Origin: Alligator mississippiensis
Taxonomy: Eukaryota; Chordata; Crocodylia; Alligatoridae
Direction of reading: 5' to 3'
Assembly (NCBI RefSeq): GCF_030867095.1
Contig: NC_081827.1
Coordinates: 25,482,001 to 25,546,000 of the forward strand
Length of the DNA: 64,000 bases
Shown: positions 22,600 to 35,100 of the stretch, one piece after another
Layout: each line of letters begins with the position of its first letter
How positions within the stretch are numbered: the first letter of the stretch is position 1
The notes under the pieces: generated by a model
What the model saw: the letters and a program-made list of their open reading frames with translations, nothing else
Databases searched by the model: none
Told to the model about the DNA's origin: nothing
Position numbers and translations under genes: made by a program

Positions 22600-24095
22600 C
22601 AAAGGTGGACAATTATTTCGGGTGGAGGGCCGCTTAACAAGGTTTGGTGAGCTTTTGAGGGCTGCATTCATAACCCCACCCCTTGACAGTTGCCCCGGCC
22701 CCTGGTCACCATTTTGGGACTGGAAGTCCCAGCCTCTAACCCCTGACCTTTAACACCAGATGTCCCTCCCCATGACCCCCGGAAATACTCCTTTTGGGAG
22801 GGGGAATTGCCATCTTAGAACCAGAAAAAAAAAATCATACATTAAAACTGAAACACCTACTATAACATATTTTAATTTTATTACAAAAAATATTGTTGTC
22901 ATAATTTGTGTTTGCATACTTTATATAGAGGTGAATGCATAAGTCAAAAATAAATTCCTAGTCTTATATATATATATATATTGTGTGTGTGTGGTGGGGT
23001 GTGGGAGTGTGTGTTGGGGGTTTGTGAGAGGGTGTGACTGTGTGTGAGAAGCATAGGTATGTTGGGGGATAGTGTGTATGTGGGGGTTGTGGGGGCAGGG
23101 TGTGGGTGTGTGGCATTTGGGAGTGTGGGGACCCCCTCATACTCAGCCCATGGCGCATCAGCGGGTGGGAATGTTTGGAGTGCTTGTGCCCAGTTCAAGC
23201 ACTGGTGCCTGGTAGTGCATGTCTCTGGCCAGCACTGCACTTCACAGCAAGGGGCATAGTCCCCGCTGGGCTGTCTCTATTGAAGGCGCTCCCTGCCATG
23301 CATGCACAGCCCCCCACACTCACATGGCACGGGAGGGAAGCTCCAGGTGCTGGAGCTGGCTGCCTTCCCCATCCCTGGACCTGTGAGCAGAGGGTAGGGA
23401 AGGCAGCCAGCTCCAATCCGTGGGGCTTCCCTCCTGTGCCACGTGAGTGTGGGGGCTGCTCATGCACAGTGGGGAGTGCTGGCAATAGAGATTGGCCAGT
23501 GGGGGCTGCACCCCTTGCTGTGGTGTTTGGCACTGGCTGGAGTTGTATGCGTCTGGGCACCAGCACCCCTAACACCACCACCTGCTGCTGCCACTGCTGC
23601 TGCTGCCACTGCCTGGTAAGGCTGTACACCATGGGGGGAGGGTTGGGGGAGGATTGGAGAGGGGGTTCCCACCTCCCCCACCCTCCCTCACTCTCACACC
23701 CTGCCAATCTGAGCTCTGCGCTGCCGCCATCCCATGGGTGCAGGGTCCATGCTGCTGCCAGCCCCATGCTCCACACTTACCCAACTGCAGCTCTGCCCCC
23801 ACCGCTTCCTTACCTGCTGCCCAGAGCAAGCAGGATACCTAGGAAGCTGAGCAGGGCCCCGGTGGCTGCAGCAGGCCCACCCGCAAGCTGCCTGTTGGCT
23901 GGGCCCCTCTACCCATGAGGGTGGGAGCAAGGCTCAATAGGGTATGTTGGGGGCATGTGTATACGTGGGCACCTTGCTCCCACCATCGTGGGCAGAAGAG
24001 CTGGGTGGAGTACAATTTGTTGATGGGCTCCATGGGCCAGATGAAAGTGCCTGGTGCCCAAATCTGGCCTGTGAGCCATATTTTGCCCACGCATG
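22600..24095. mobile_element. Non-autonomous hAT element with fold-back core
   Basis: Ends are CAAAGGTGGACAAT... and ...ATTTTGCCCACGCATG, imperfect inverted repeats. They are flanked by 8-bp duplications GTATAGAA (22592-22599) and ATATAGAA (24096-24103), 7 of 8 matching, as expected of hAT transposition. The left subterminal part is AT-rich, then comes a TA/GT microsatellite, then a GC-rich core. The core folds back: 23225-23369 pairs with 23397-23545 (for example GGCTGCCTTCCC with GGGAAGGCAGCC) around a ~27-bp loop. No transposase is present, and overlapping open frames on both strands reflect base composition only. Confidence 0.8.
22965..23112. repeat. TA then GT-rich microsatellite
   Basis: A (TA)n run at 22965-22981 passes into GTGTGTGTG and degenerate GT/GGGT-rich DNA to about 23112. 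It lies inside the hAT element at 22600-24095. Confidence 0.9.
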
Positions 24096-24103
24096 ATATA
24101 GAA

Positions 24104-25264
24104 AGACTCCAGCAGGGTTTTGACACTCAGTCCCTAATGTGGTACAAGGAACCCTGGATGGAATGAATGATCCCTGGCTCTAAAATGATCCCTCAAGGAC
24201 TTTTTAGGTAAGCTGCCCTAAATTGTACTGGACAGTGAATTGTCTTCCAGCTGAGCTGTGGATCAAGGGGAATACAAATTTGTTCTACAACCACCTTTCT
24301 CTGTGTCATTTCCTGAGTGCACCATTGCTGGTATCTGGGACCTGGCTTGCTATATATGCTATATTCATATCCACTGTCTCATGCCAGCATAGGTATGTTT
24401 GAGACTACCATTTCTTTGGGAAAACAGGGAACAACCCGACATTTTAGCATTCAGTGCCCTGTGCAGCAGAGCAGGCACACTGATTCTCTGTTCTCTTCTT
24501 CTTCATCCTTTCCCACAGACTTCATCTATGTTATTTCACTTAAAATAAAAATGCTTGATTTCTGATGTAACCTATTTTACAGGAAATCTCGAGGAACTTG
24601 CTCTGATATCCCAGGTTTGTTCTTTGTTCTTTTTCCCAATTTTTTCTCCTCTCACTCTACTCTTGCTTTCTAATCAGTGCTGCGGGCTTTTCCAGTCTCT
24701 ATTTTCCCTCCGTTTAATTTTTTTAATCTTTTATACTCTTCACATTTTTCAGTTGCCTTTTGCTTTTCATCTTTCTGGTCTCGTCAAGATACTTTCTCCT
24801 GATTTTCTTCAGCTTTGCATTTTGTGCTGTTTTCCTCTTCAGCCTGCCTCCTAAAGACCCCCTCTTTTCAGGAAACATAGGACTGAAAGCGACTTCCTAG
24901 GTTATCGAGTCTTAACACACTGCTGTCACAAGCACCCATGTCATGTAATCCCTTTCCTATTCCTGTCTTCTTCCTTTCTCTTCTCTTCCTTTCTCCTTCA
25001 TATTCCTTCAATCTCTCCTACCATATTGCCTCACTCTGCTTCTACAAATAATGCATCTATTTGATTTATTTTACCTTCTTTTACATACCTTCTCTTTTGC
25101 TTCACTTATTGCACCCTGCTTCCAGTTGCTTTCCCTCCAGTTCCCTGTATCTCTGTTGGTTTATGAAATGAGGGGAGATATGCAAACTGGCCCCCTTTCT
25201 TGGCAACTGGTTATCTTAAACAGTTTAGGGAAGTCCAACTTTCTCTCCCATCACTGAAAGCCTT
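24104..25264. other. No gene; decayed CR1 3' end at 24868-24960
   Basis: Pyrimidine-rich on the plus strand from 24480 to 25250, without splice or coding signature. At 24868-24960 the minus strand resembles a CR1 3' terminus (complement of AGGACTGAAAGCGACTTCCT). Confidence 0.4.
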
Positions 25265-25834
25265 TGGATGTGTCTATATGAGATGCTTTACTCAAGATTA
25301 GAGGAAATTACTGAGCAATCTACTGTCTACACGTACTTACTGTGCAGTAATTTGCTCTAATTGTGAGTAAATTTGTTACCTGCAAATGCAAGTAGCAAAT
25401 TTACTTGAGGTTACTTGCTGCATAGTAGTGCATGTGTAGACCCCTGACTGGGAGCAAATACGATAAGAATCTCCTTGTCCCGGACCCATGATTATGGAGC
25501 ATGGTCTGCTAGACCAGAGGGACATTGTCCCCACCTGGCTTCCAGTGGCAGAGTCTGTCCTGGCAGCAGACAGCTCCTGAGGGCAGGGAGCAATGTCCCA
25601 GCCCCTGCCAGGAGACAGTTGTCTCCTGGCCTGTGGGGTAGCACTCAGGGGGAGTCTAGAACTCGTCCTGGCTGCTGCAGGGGCCTGGTGCAGGGCTACA
25701 GGGAGCGGGAGCAGTCTGCTGCTAGGAGCAACAAATCTGCTACTGTGTCCCTGCACATGTAGACACATGCCCAGGAGAGGTTACTTTAATCTAGAGTAAA
25801 CTGCTCCCAGATTATTTGCACATGTAGTCACACA
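25265..25834. mobile_element. MITE related to the TGGGCAYRTCTACA family
   Basis: The left end TGGATGTGTCTATATGAGATGC and the right end TTTGCACATGTAGTCACACAA are weakly complementary. Inside, GCATGTGTAGACCCCTG (25430) and GCACATGTAGACACATGC (25753) bound a GC-rich insert at about 25450-25750. Probably a decayed or nested member; edges approximate. Confidence 0.45.
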
Positions 25835-27444
25835 ATTTGTGTGGTATCCGATTTTGTGCCCCTGTCCCTGCCAGCTGCAAAGACCCTTAGAATATAGCTT
25901 CTAAATTGCTGAAAGTAATCAGCCTCTTGCTGCTGTTGTTGCCATGAGGGAACCCTAGGGATGGTCAATTTGTAATTATCAGCCAGTTGTGGGACTATGT
26001 GCCAGGGGGAGAAGGGAGAAAAACCTTCTAAATTCTCCCTTCTAATGTTTAAAATAGACCCATATTGGGCTGTTACACTTAGTGAAATAGCAATGACAAA
26101 AGTACTTTACTCTGTGACATTGAGAACCGTGATTCCAGTCATCTCTGATGTGTTCTTTGCACTTTCAAGACAGGAATAGAGAGTAATGCTATTTCCTACT
26201 CCCCAGGATTGGAAATCTCAACACTATAGCCTGGCTCCTGGGGCAAGTTGGCTAAAAATCTGCAGAAACTATCATAAAAAGGTAGAATGTAAAAGTTAAT
26301 GTTTTTTGATCGACAGCAATAGCTCATCAGTGAAGAGACCTTGGGTTGCCATGACAACAGAGATACTGCACACTGGGGCTGCTGTCTTTCACACTTATTG
26401 TTCTCTTTAATAGTTTATTGGTTCTCAGGTTTAAAGAGAAACACTCCGCTGATTTCCTTCAGACAGACACTGTAATATTTACAAAGAAATCTTTAACAGC
26501 ATGAATAATTTAAAATAGGAAAAAACTCCTAATTTGTACCGGCATGTGTTTTAAGATGCTGACAATATTGGTATCTAGTTGAGCTTGACCAAGTCCAAAG
26601 TAATGTCAGGTCATCTGAAATGCTAATCAAATGACAGTCCAATTTCAGCTTGGTGAGAAAGGAGAAGACTTTACACTTTCCTTTGTTTCTGCTTTGGCTC
26701 TCTTCATATTCTGGGTTGGACATGACATAGGTTGGAGCAGACTCAGGACTACTCTGTCATGTTCTTCCCACAGCCTCAAGGGGTCACAGCAGCAAACAAA
26801 CCCAACAATTTTTTACTGCACCTCTGCTTCTTGATCACTCTTTTCGTATGTCTGTACAATGAAGTTAGTGAGAAGATGTAGCGAAGAGTCATGACATTGG
26901 CTCAGAATGACCTAGGAAATCTTTCTTCCTTATCATCACATCCGCCTATTTTACAGCTCTTTTGTACAGCCATGACAGCATAAAAAGTTTCTGAGGCCAA
27001 GCCAATTAAGTTTTTTTATCTCCAAATATTAGAGCTCCTTGAATTATTCATTATGAGTGACTCTGATGCCTTTATACTTGTCGAATAGTACCACAACTCA
27101 TATGTGAGTTACAATCAATAGGGTTGTTCACAGAGTAGGGTAATTCTCAGTGGAAGGCTATCAGAATTGTGCCCTATGGACATAGTTTCATTTCTGTGTG
27201 GTCAAAATCAATCCTGAAATTGTTAGACAAATATCATGCACGTTAAAATTCATGAAACATGAGCTTTGAAGAATTTTCCTTAATACCTTGTAGCTTTCTA
27301 GAAACTCCTCAAGACATTAAAAATAACAGCAAAATTAAATTCATTGGACCAGTTCCATTAGAGTATTTAACCCTAACTAATTCTCTGTATCTTTCCTCTT
27401 TGGTTGAACTACATCTCCCATAATCCAAAATATTCTTCTCTGAC
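25835..27444. other. No gene seen
   Basis: AT-rich DNA. No recognisable exon, RNA gene or repeat limits. Confidence 0.4.
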
Positions 27445-27933
27445 TGGGCACATCTACATGTGCATTAATGCGCTGTAGTTACTGTGCATTAAGTTTGGTA
27501 CCTGTAGTTACAGGTATTAACTCAATGGGTGCATCTACACCTGCCCCTGAATGTGCATTTGGTACTGTGTACTAAATGGCTACGCAGTACCTGCCGATAC
27601 TGTGCAGTCCCAGCAGTGCACAATTATTTTTAGATGCTATGAGCTGTAGCAACAAGCTACAGCAACGCAGCTCATCACTACAGCAATGTAGCATCAGCAT
27701 CACAGTTTGTGCCTACCCACACTACATCGCCATACCGATGTAGCATCTTGTGTAGATGCGACCAATGTGTAGTAACCAGCATTACTGCATAGTAGCACTG
27801 GCGCATGCCTTTTTAGTGATGCTGATACACAGTAGACTGATTCTAATGCACATTAATACGACTTTTGCAGTGACGCACTAATGCGCAGTAGAATTAGTCT
27901 ACTGCACATTAGTATCTTGCATAGATGCACCCA
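27445..27933. mobile_element. MITE, outer element of a nested pair
   Basis: It starts TGGGCACATCTACATGTGC and ends GCATAGATGCACCCA, an inverted match. It shares GTAGAATTAGTCTAC blocks with the copy at 12299-12549. It is interrupted by a second member at 27526-27764. Confidence 0.75.
27526..27764. mobile_element. MITE nested within a MITE
   Basis: Its ends TGGGTGCATCTACAC and GTGTAGATGCGACCA are inverted repeats, and it sits inside the element at 27445-27933. If the element is taken as GGG...CC, a 3-bp AAT repeat flanks it. Internally it has a GTAGCAACAAGCTAC-type stem and repeats of CAGCAATGTAGCATC. Confidence 0.7.
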
Positions 27934-28244
27934 GTGAGTAGCAGGGTGCATCATGAAAGTTGTGAAGTATCTTCATGGTTTCTGTGACTTCTATGACTTC
28001 CCTAACAAAATTGTAAACTTGTCATTGAGTTATGTCACAGCAACCCGGGAAGAAGGCTGTAGAAAAGCGCAGCAATGACTTCTCAATGATAGGTAGCTAT
28101 ACAGTGTGAAAATCAGGCAGTGAATGAGACCAGACTGTGAAGTGAAGAAATGAAAAAGGCTGTTGCTGGAAGCTCTCAGGAAAGAAGTGCTTTGCATATC
28201 TATTGTCTGATAAAGGTGCGGATGCAAAAACAATGTATTATGAG

Positions 28245-28670
28245 GTGAGTTAGGGTGTGTACGTAGAGTGTATCAGTTACTCCACTGTAACTGCATGTGT
28301 TTGTGAAGTAGCTTGCCCCACTTTCACTGAGGAAGTGTTGGCTGAGTGGACACAGGCAATTACCAAAGAATAGCTGCATGCAGAGCTATCCCTAGGGTAC
28401 AGTGAATCATGGCAACCACCCCGAGCCCCCTGGTTTGGGGGAGCCCTGTGGAGCTGGGCAGAGCGGCCACGGCCCCTCCCGCAGGGCCCGCCTGGAGCTG
28501 GTGGTTCAGCCCTGTGCTGCCAAAGAAGCACGGAGACCCTCCCCTCTTTGCGGGGGTACCACAGCCCCGTGCAGGGTTAAGGTGGCCCCGCACGGGCTGA
28601 TTTGCCCTGGGCCCCATACCTTGCTAGGGTCGGTTCTGGCTGTATCCTGTAAGTACACATCCTAGCTCAC
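28245..28670. mobile_element. Inverted-repeat DNA element split by a hAT element
   Basis: The left end GTGAGTTAGGGTGTGTACG and the complement of the right end GTGAGCTAGGATGTGTACTT agree at about 20 of 24 positions. The interior is taken up mostly by the 258-bp hAT-like insertion at 28381. No coding. Confidence 0.6.
28381..28638. mobile_element. Short non-autonomous hAT element
   Basis: It starts CAGAGCTATCCCTAGGG and ends TGCTAGGGTCGGTTCTG, inverted with mismatches. The flanks are GCTGCATG (28373-28380) and GCTGTATC (28639-28646), 6 of 8 identical, a plausible decayed hAT target duplication. The core is GC-rich. It is nested in the element at 28245-28670. Confidence 0.65.
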
Positions 28671-29645
28671 AGTAACTTGTTCATGTATGCTCCCTCAGTT
28701 ACACCTCAGGTGTTTGCTTTTCCATCCTTACTTGCCATCTGCAAACCTAATCCTTCCCTATTTCATTCATACTCTTGATCGTATATCTACTTGGTTAACA
28801 TCTAATCTTTTGATCTATAATTAAGTAAAGTTTTGAGACTTCTTTTCTGCACCAATAATGAAATCTACCAGATTTCCTTCTTTTCATTAGTTTTAACATG
28901 AGTTGTACAGCTAAATCTCCAAGTTCACTTTGAAAATCTGTGTGTGGGCATGCATGGATACATGTAATATGCACATCATAATATGCACATCATAGTTATA
29001 TTGCGGGTTTATATTGCACTGTTGAAAGAGTACAGTTAGTGATTACAGGAATCAGCAAGGAGAGATTTAGTCAGAGCTCCCCTGGATTGTCTGTGATAGA
29101 GGGGATCTACATATTAAGTACATGTGAGAAATCAAGATTATCTTTGGCCATAACTTGTTGTTACTTCCCTATTATGTTTATTTGTTCTGCATGGTATGTT
29201 TTCCTGTGAGCTCATGATTAAGTAATAAATCAAACAACGATTACCTCATAATACATTGTGTGATTACTCCTGCTTGTATTGTGGAAATTTTTTAAGGTTT
29301 GTCCATACCTATTTGTGTTACTAATTACAATTTAAGTATAGCATCCTTAAAATAGCAATCATACTTCTCTTAAACTTGAGAATTATATCCAAAAAAACTA
29401 TGCTAAAAGAGCATTATGTTAAGAACAAGCACTCAAAATCTAAGAAAAGCCAGAATGAATGCATTTTCATTATGATTCAGTCTATATTTACATCCACACA
29501 TAATATTTTTGCTCCATTTAGTCCGTAGGAAAAAGCTGCTTTGGGAATAAATCGGGCTTGAAAAAGACTCCTGTCTGTAAGATCTTCACTGCATTTGTTG
29601 CAGAAGTTGGAAAATCTGTACTGAGGCTGGCACAGGATTGTTGGA
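28671..29645. other. No gene seen
   Basis: AT-rich DNA; no gene or repeat recognised. Confidence 0.4.
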
Positions 29646-29649
29646 ATAG

Positions 29650-30060
29650 AAAGGAAGGTCTCATGGTTAAGACAGCAAATTCTACCTTTAAAAATGTAGT
29701 TACCTGTCTGTGCGAGCTCCTGTGTGATGCTTGGCAAGTCACTTAAAACAAACTTTAAAAAGTGGTTATGTATTTGTGTGTGCCTCATTTTATGGATGTC
29801 CAACTTGAAACTCTGGGGTCTGATTTGCAGAAGTGCTGAGCATTTGCAGTCTCATCTGCAGCGACTTGGAATTCCACTCGGAACATAAGGAGTGATGTAA
29901 GTACTAAATACTGGGACTATCAGATTGTAGGTGCCTCCGACTGGTCACCTGAAATCAGTGGATACTTCTCTGACCCTGTCTCTCTGTGCCTCAGATCCTC
30001 CCCTGTAAAATGGAGATACTACCCTATACATTACAGAGGGGTGTTTTGAAAACAACTACC
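29650..30060 (+). repeat. MIR-like CORE-SINE sequence
   Basis: GATGCTTGGCAAGTCACTTA (29730), then later CTCTCTGTGCCTCAGATCCT and CCTGTAAAATGGAGATACT (about 29980-30020) and GGGTGTTTTG. The two sets may be two overlapping decayed MIR copies. Confidence 0.6.
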
Positions 30061-30284
30061 TTATTATTTGTGAAACAGTCAGATGATGTGATGGTGACTG
30101 CCATGAAAAAAACTTATGAGAGAACTAATAATTTTGTCTTCAGAGCAGTTTAAATAGTATGCAGCAAATGAAGCCAATCACACCTTCAGCAATTAAACAA
30201 AATACTGAATACCTGTTCATAAAGCCAGCACCAGCTATCTGAATGAGTCCTAAAGCAAAAAAGTATGTCATTTAATATATGCAG

Positions 30285-30400
30285 GCAAGCTTCTTTGGGT
30301 AGATGTGGTATCTTTTATTAGACCAACTAAATAGTTGGAAAAAAGTTATTTGCAAGCTTTCAGGCACAAACACACTTCATCAGGCATAGGGAGACTGCTG
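30285..30400 (-). repeat. Interspersed repeat family B, copy 2
   Basis: TGGTATCTTTTATTAGACCA, then TTGCAAGCTTTCAGGCACA and CTTCATCAGGCATA, matching the block order at 3643-3770. Confidence 0.65.
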
Positions 30401-31096
30401 ATGTTACTTGTTCTCCAAGGTAGAAAAGAAGCTAATTTACAACATGCAGGTCTGTGAAAATGCAAATAAGTGGAAGTCAATTAATAAAAAGACTGTATGA
30501 TAGCACATATGCAAAGAGGGCTGAATAAAGACTGCTGGCATTTTCTAACTTTTGAATACTTGACTTTGCAACATTAATACTATTCTTTTAATGCAGTGCC
30601 TTGTGTATGCAATTTCCTAGTTTTTTAAACAATTAAAACTGAACATGTAAACATTGTATCATGTGACCTCACATCAGTTAAACCTAATTAACAAGCAGAG
30701 CTGGAAAGAACCTTTAAGTCCATCACACAGACCTCTGGCACTTAAACTAAGCATGGAATAACACCAGAGGAAGATGGTGTGTTTTGCTTGTGGATTTCCG
30801 AGAGATTTGCCAACAGCAAGGGAACAGTGGGATCCAGGGATCTGGGGGGTTCTTTGCCAGGCTCTGGATATGAATGTGTTTTAATGGGCACAGAACTGAA
30901 AACAGGGTCTTATAATAGAAGGCTCCAAGACCTACCTGTAAAAGACCATCATATACAAGTTAACTGAAACCAACTGTATAACACAAGTTTTAAGTTAGGG
31001 AGAATCTTCCCTAATAGTTTATTTTAACATTTGCATTTTCTTTGCAACCTCTGCCTTCTCTTTTTGAAAGAAATGGTTAGGTTTTTCACTCTGTAA
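30401..31096. other. No gene; short CR1 3' end remnant at 30685-30760
   Basis: The minus strand of 30685-30760 resembles a CR1 3' terminus (complement of AGAGCTGGAAAGAACCTTTA). The rest is unassigned. Confidence 0.4.
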
Positions 31097-32134
31097 CAGG
31101 GGCCAGCAACCTTCAGCAAGATGCAGGCTAGAATAGCCTGGCACCTATTTGATACAGGTTGGGTGGCTTTGGCAGCACATCAGCAGTGTAGTCTGGGTCT
31201 GTGCCCATGCCAGGGTCAGGCAGCTGGAAGTATTGCCTATACCACCAATTCCCCCAGTCTCTGGCTGTGACTCAGATGCTGCCTCCAGCTGATGGGGATC
31301 TGCAGTGGGTTTGGGCAGGTGGAAGCTATGTCCTCACTGTCACTTCTCCCCATGCCCCTACTTCCCAGCTGCAGTGCAACTCCCCACTAGCTTGCCCCAT
31401 GCTTTAGCTGGGGCAGGGGCTGGGGGAAGTGGCAGTGGCAGCGGCAAAGTCATAGCTTCCAGCTGTCCAGCCGTACTGTAGCTCCCTGTCTTCTGGCCTT
31501 GGTGTGGGCACAGGAATGGGAATGGGCACAGGCACAGGCAAAGTCAAAGCCAAAGCCAAAGCCATCTGGGTCCATGGGCTGTATCCAGTCCCACAGGAGC
31601 ATGGGGGGCTCCCCAGCATGCTCAGCAGCAGACCTGGAAGTGGACAAAAAGCACTTTCAGTCCACTTCTGGGTCCACCGGGGAGGGCACTGGGGGCTCCC
31701 TGTGCCCCCCCTGGCTCAGCGACTGGTGCCTCCTGGGTCAGGGGGGACACCTGGGGTCCCTCCATGGCTGATCGCCGAGCTGGAGGGTTGGGGGGGAGGG
31801 CCCTCAGCATGCTCCCTGGCAGACCTAGAAGTGGACTGGAAGTATTTCTGGTCCACTTCTTGGTTTGCCGCTGAGCACATGGATGGCCCCTCTGCATTCC
31901 CCAGCATCGCAATTATCACAAGCTGTGTCTGCTACCTGAAGGTATGTAGAAAAAACTTTTAAAGCTGTTTCTATGTCCGAATCACTGACTCTCCAAATCA
32001 GCATTGAATCTTCAGCTTTGGATTTGGCCGAATCAAATCAGGGACAGTGATCCAAATCAACGAATCAAATCACTGTCCCTGATTTGGGCCGAATCCTAAT
32101 CTGAATCGAATAGGCCCTGCTTTGCACACCCCTA
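31097..32134. mobile_element. Composite GC-rich hAT-like repeats
   Basis: The left edge, CAGGGGCCAGCAACCTTCAG, is typical of one hAT family. The right edge, TTTGCACACCCCTA, is the outer end of another (TAGGGGTGTGCAAA). Between them are inverted segments (31316-31360 against 31408-31465), a direct duplication containing GCAGACCTGGAAGTGGAC and GCAGACCTAGAAGTGGAC, and tandem GCCAAA units. I found no matching target duplications, so this is probably two truncated elements joined or nested. No gene. Confidence 0.5.
32034..32082. repeat. Imperfect hairpin in a hAT-like end
   Basis: CAAATCAGGGACAGTGAT pairs with ATCACTGTCCCTGATTTG across a short AT-rich loop, about 40 bases inside the right end of the composite hAT repeat. 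Confidence 0.85.
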
Positions 32135-35100
32135 CTATATTGTATGCCAACCTGTTGCTGTCCAGTAGGGTAGTGCTGTTTCACACAGCAGTAAGGCTGT
32201 AACAACGACACTGATGATGCTGATTCTCCTGTGTAATCGTGTCTCTCAGTAAGAGCTCTGGCAGTTCAAAGCACTGGCTCTGCCACCTGTCAAGCTGACT
32301 GCGTGAAGGCTTACAACTACCCCTCCCTTTTACGCCAGGCTTGAGAGGAACTGATATGGGCTGACCCTCAAGCTTCCTGCCTCCTTTCTTCAGGACTAGC
32401 CTGACATGAGCCAAGTCAATACCTATCTGCACTCAGCACTGTTTCAGCAGCATTGCCTAAAGCTTGAATCCCAAATCACTATAAAGACTTTAAAGTATAA
32501 TTTAAAATTCAGCCATAATGAAACAAAACAATAACAGTCATTGTTTAACAGTTTCTCTCTCTCTCTTTTCATTTTTCCTTTTATGAATTCTCTTGAAGAA
32601 ACAAAATGACCAAATTAATGGTTAGCAAAGGGGAGGCAGGTGGGAAGGGGCTTTTTGTCTCCCAGCATGGAAGTATGTCACTGACGACTGCTGCACACCT
32701 TCACATCCCCTTCCTTCGAGCAGGAAAATGACAAATAGAATTAGTTAATGGATAAACAGCTCCCTTCTTCCAGCTCTCTGTTTTGCTTGTCATTGGTGCT
32801 CCAGCAGCCACTCATCATCTCTGCCTCTCTTCATGGTAGGTGACACCCTGGTGAAAGTAACTACGCATACTCTGCAGTACAGCTTACCCCATTGGCACAG
32901 CTGCACCATTGATAAGAAAACAAAAAACCAAAAATCAGATAAAACGCTTGCAGTGTTGATATACCTCCGGAAACCTCTAGGATGATTTCCTAAATGAAAT
33001 TCCATTATGACTTCAGGAGTCTCATACATCAGGAGAACAATTTCTGCTGTCATCTAGAAGAAAAGTATTTGATCCTGTAGCTCATCATTTCCGAGTTATG
33101 AAAAAATACTAATTAGGCTGTTAACTATAGGAACTACTAATAAGTTGAGAGCTTGATTGAAAAAGCAGAAAACTACTACAGCTCAAAACCCAATCCTACT
33201 GATGTTTTCCTCAGTGTGAGTGATGTTAATAGCTTTCTCTGTGAAGTCCTTCCACACTGTAATTATTAGGTATTTCCTAATATTTGTCTTTGGTGTTGGG
33301 GTAGTATCTCCCCAACTGCAATGGAGAGAATGCTCTAAACATCAAGGCTATAGGCTACTTATTACTAGCTTAATTCTCATGCTGTACCTGAGTTCCTGCT
33401 GACACCTGGAGGTTGCCATGACTGGTGGAACTGTAGCACTGAAGTTCCTCATTGACTTTTGCTCTGCCATAGCACTGATAGACTACAATTTTTCTTCTTA
33501 AACTCCTATAGCTCAGAACTTTCCTCCTTCCTCCAGCAATACAACTGGCTGTGCATGTTTCAGCTCCAAATATACATGTTGTAGGATAACTCTAAAGATT
33601 TGTAATGCTGTGGACTATGTAAGTCTTTCAGTACAACTGATACTGAGATGTATTAAAGAGGATAACTTGTAATGCCTGGCTAACATCCAGTATCAGGGGA
33701 AATATACACCTACTTGGGAAGTTTAGAGAATTAAAAAAACCAAGAGGAATTAGAAGAGAACAGCTAAATAATAAAGTGTGGGGAAATCCAGGTAAAAGGG
33801 CTTGTTCTCTTATTACCTGTTCATATTAAGGAGCAATCACCTCTATCACTAAAAAAAATCTCAGTTTTGTGATGTTGTCCATCCTTGCCAGCCTGAGGCA
33901 CACCTATCAGAGACAAAAACCATGATCATTAGTATTGTTGCAGCAGTGCCAAAGAGCCTCCATCATACATTTTAATTCCATTCTGGTAAAAAAGTGGTTT
34001 CTTTCTTACAAGAGGATATTCAACCCAGTTAATGTGATGTATGAAAGCTCTCCGCAGTAACGCCTTGCACTGGGTTTACATTTGGATATTTTGAAAAACG
34101 TAGCCACAGAATGCCAAAGGGGTCTGGGACATTTGGAAGAAGAATGTCTGAGTCCGAGGTAACTTATCTGGTCCTTGTAGCAAAAGGGACCACAGCAGCC
34201 GTGCTCTGTCAAATTCTTCTTGGATCTTGCTTTCTGCAGTCCTTGCAGGCATGAACTATCAGTCTGCTGGCGTCAGTTCTACCCAGCTCCTCCTCAGTCC
34301 CCCTTCCCTCCCCTGCCACCTGAAACCTAGAAGTAACTAAGACATCATTCTGCTTGTACTGTCTCTGTCTAGTTGTACTGTCTCTATCTAGTTCCATCTC
34401 AATTTCTTGTCCCTGAACAATGGAAAGAGCTGTTTTAGCTGGCTCTGGCTCTGCTGAAATACATTGCATCTGGTCTATTCTTTAAAGCATATTTCATCAA
34501 TGCAACTTTTATTAACATCAGACATATTTAAGTAATTACACAAGGAGAAAAAAGGCAGTTGGTAGGTCAGACCTCATCTGCTGCAAAAGAAACAAAATCG
34601 GGTAACTAGGCATGATGAGGTTTTAAACAGTCAGCATTTCTATTAGCCCAAAGCCTCTGAATTACTGAACTTTGTCTCCAATGGATACAAAAATGTCAAC
34701 AAATTACATAAAACATTTTGCACCAAGGCTTTTCCCCATGTTTTGACCAGTACTAATAATTAATTTAGTGTGGCCCTCTGGTGGCATCAGCCAGAACATA
34801 ATTTTGCAGAGACTGGAAAAAATCATTTGGACTAGAATAGTACAGCCTAGCCTCTTTGCTATCAAAGAGCTCTCTTTCTCATTTCTTGTTCTCTGTGACT
34901 TTGTGCAGTCTCAGGAGAGAACAATCTTCAGAGTGCTATATATATATCTACGCTATCAATTATTGTTATTAACTCAGACTGAACACACAGGTCAGAGACC
35001 ATGCCTTCAAGTGTCAGGGACATGTATGACTGATTATTAGCATAGGATAATCACCTGTTAATATATGCTAATTGCAGCTGCATACCAAAATGCTCGCTGC

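Noticed and set aside
22965-23112. Possible Z-DNA regulatory element
   Set aside because: The GT tract lies within a transposon and nothing nearby suggests a promoter.
23100-23918. 272-codon open frame and its antisense partners
   Set aside because: They sit in the fold-back core of a hAT element, so the frames mirror one another. No domain.
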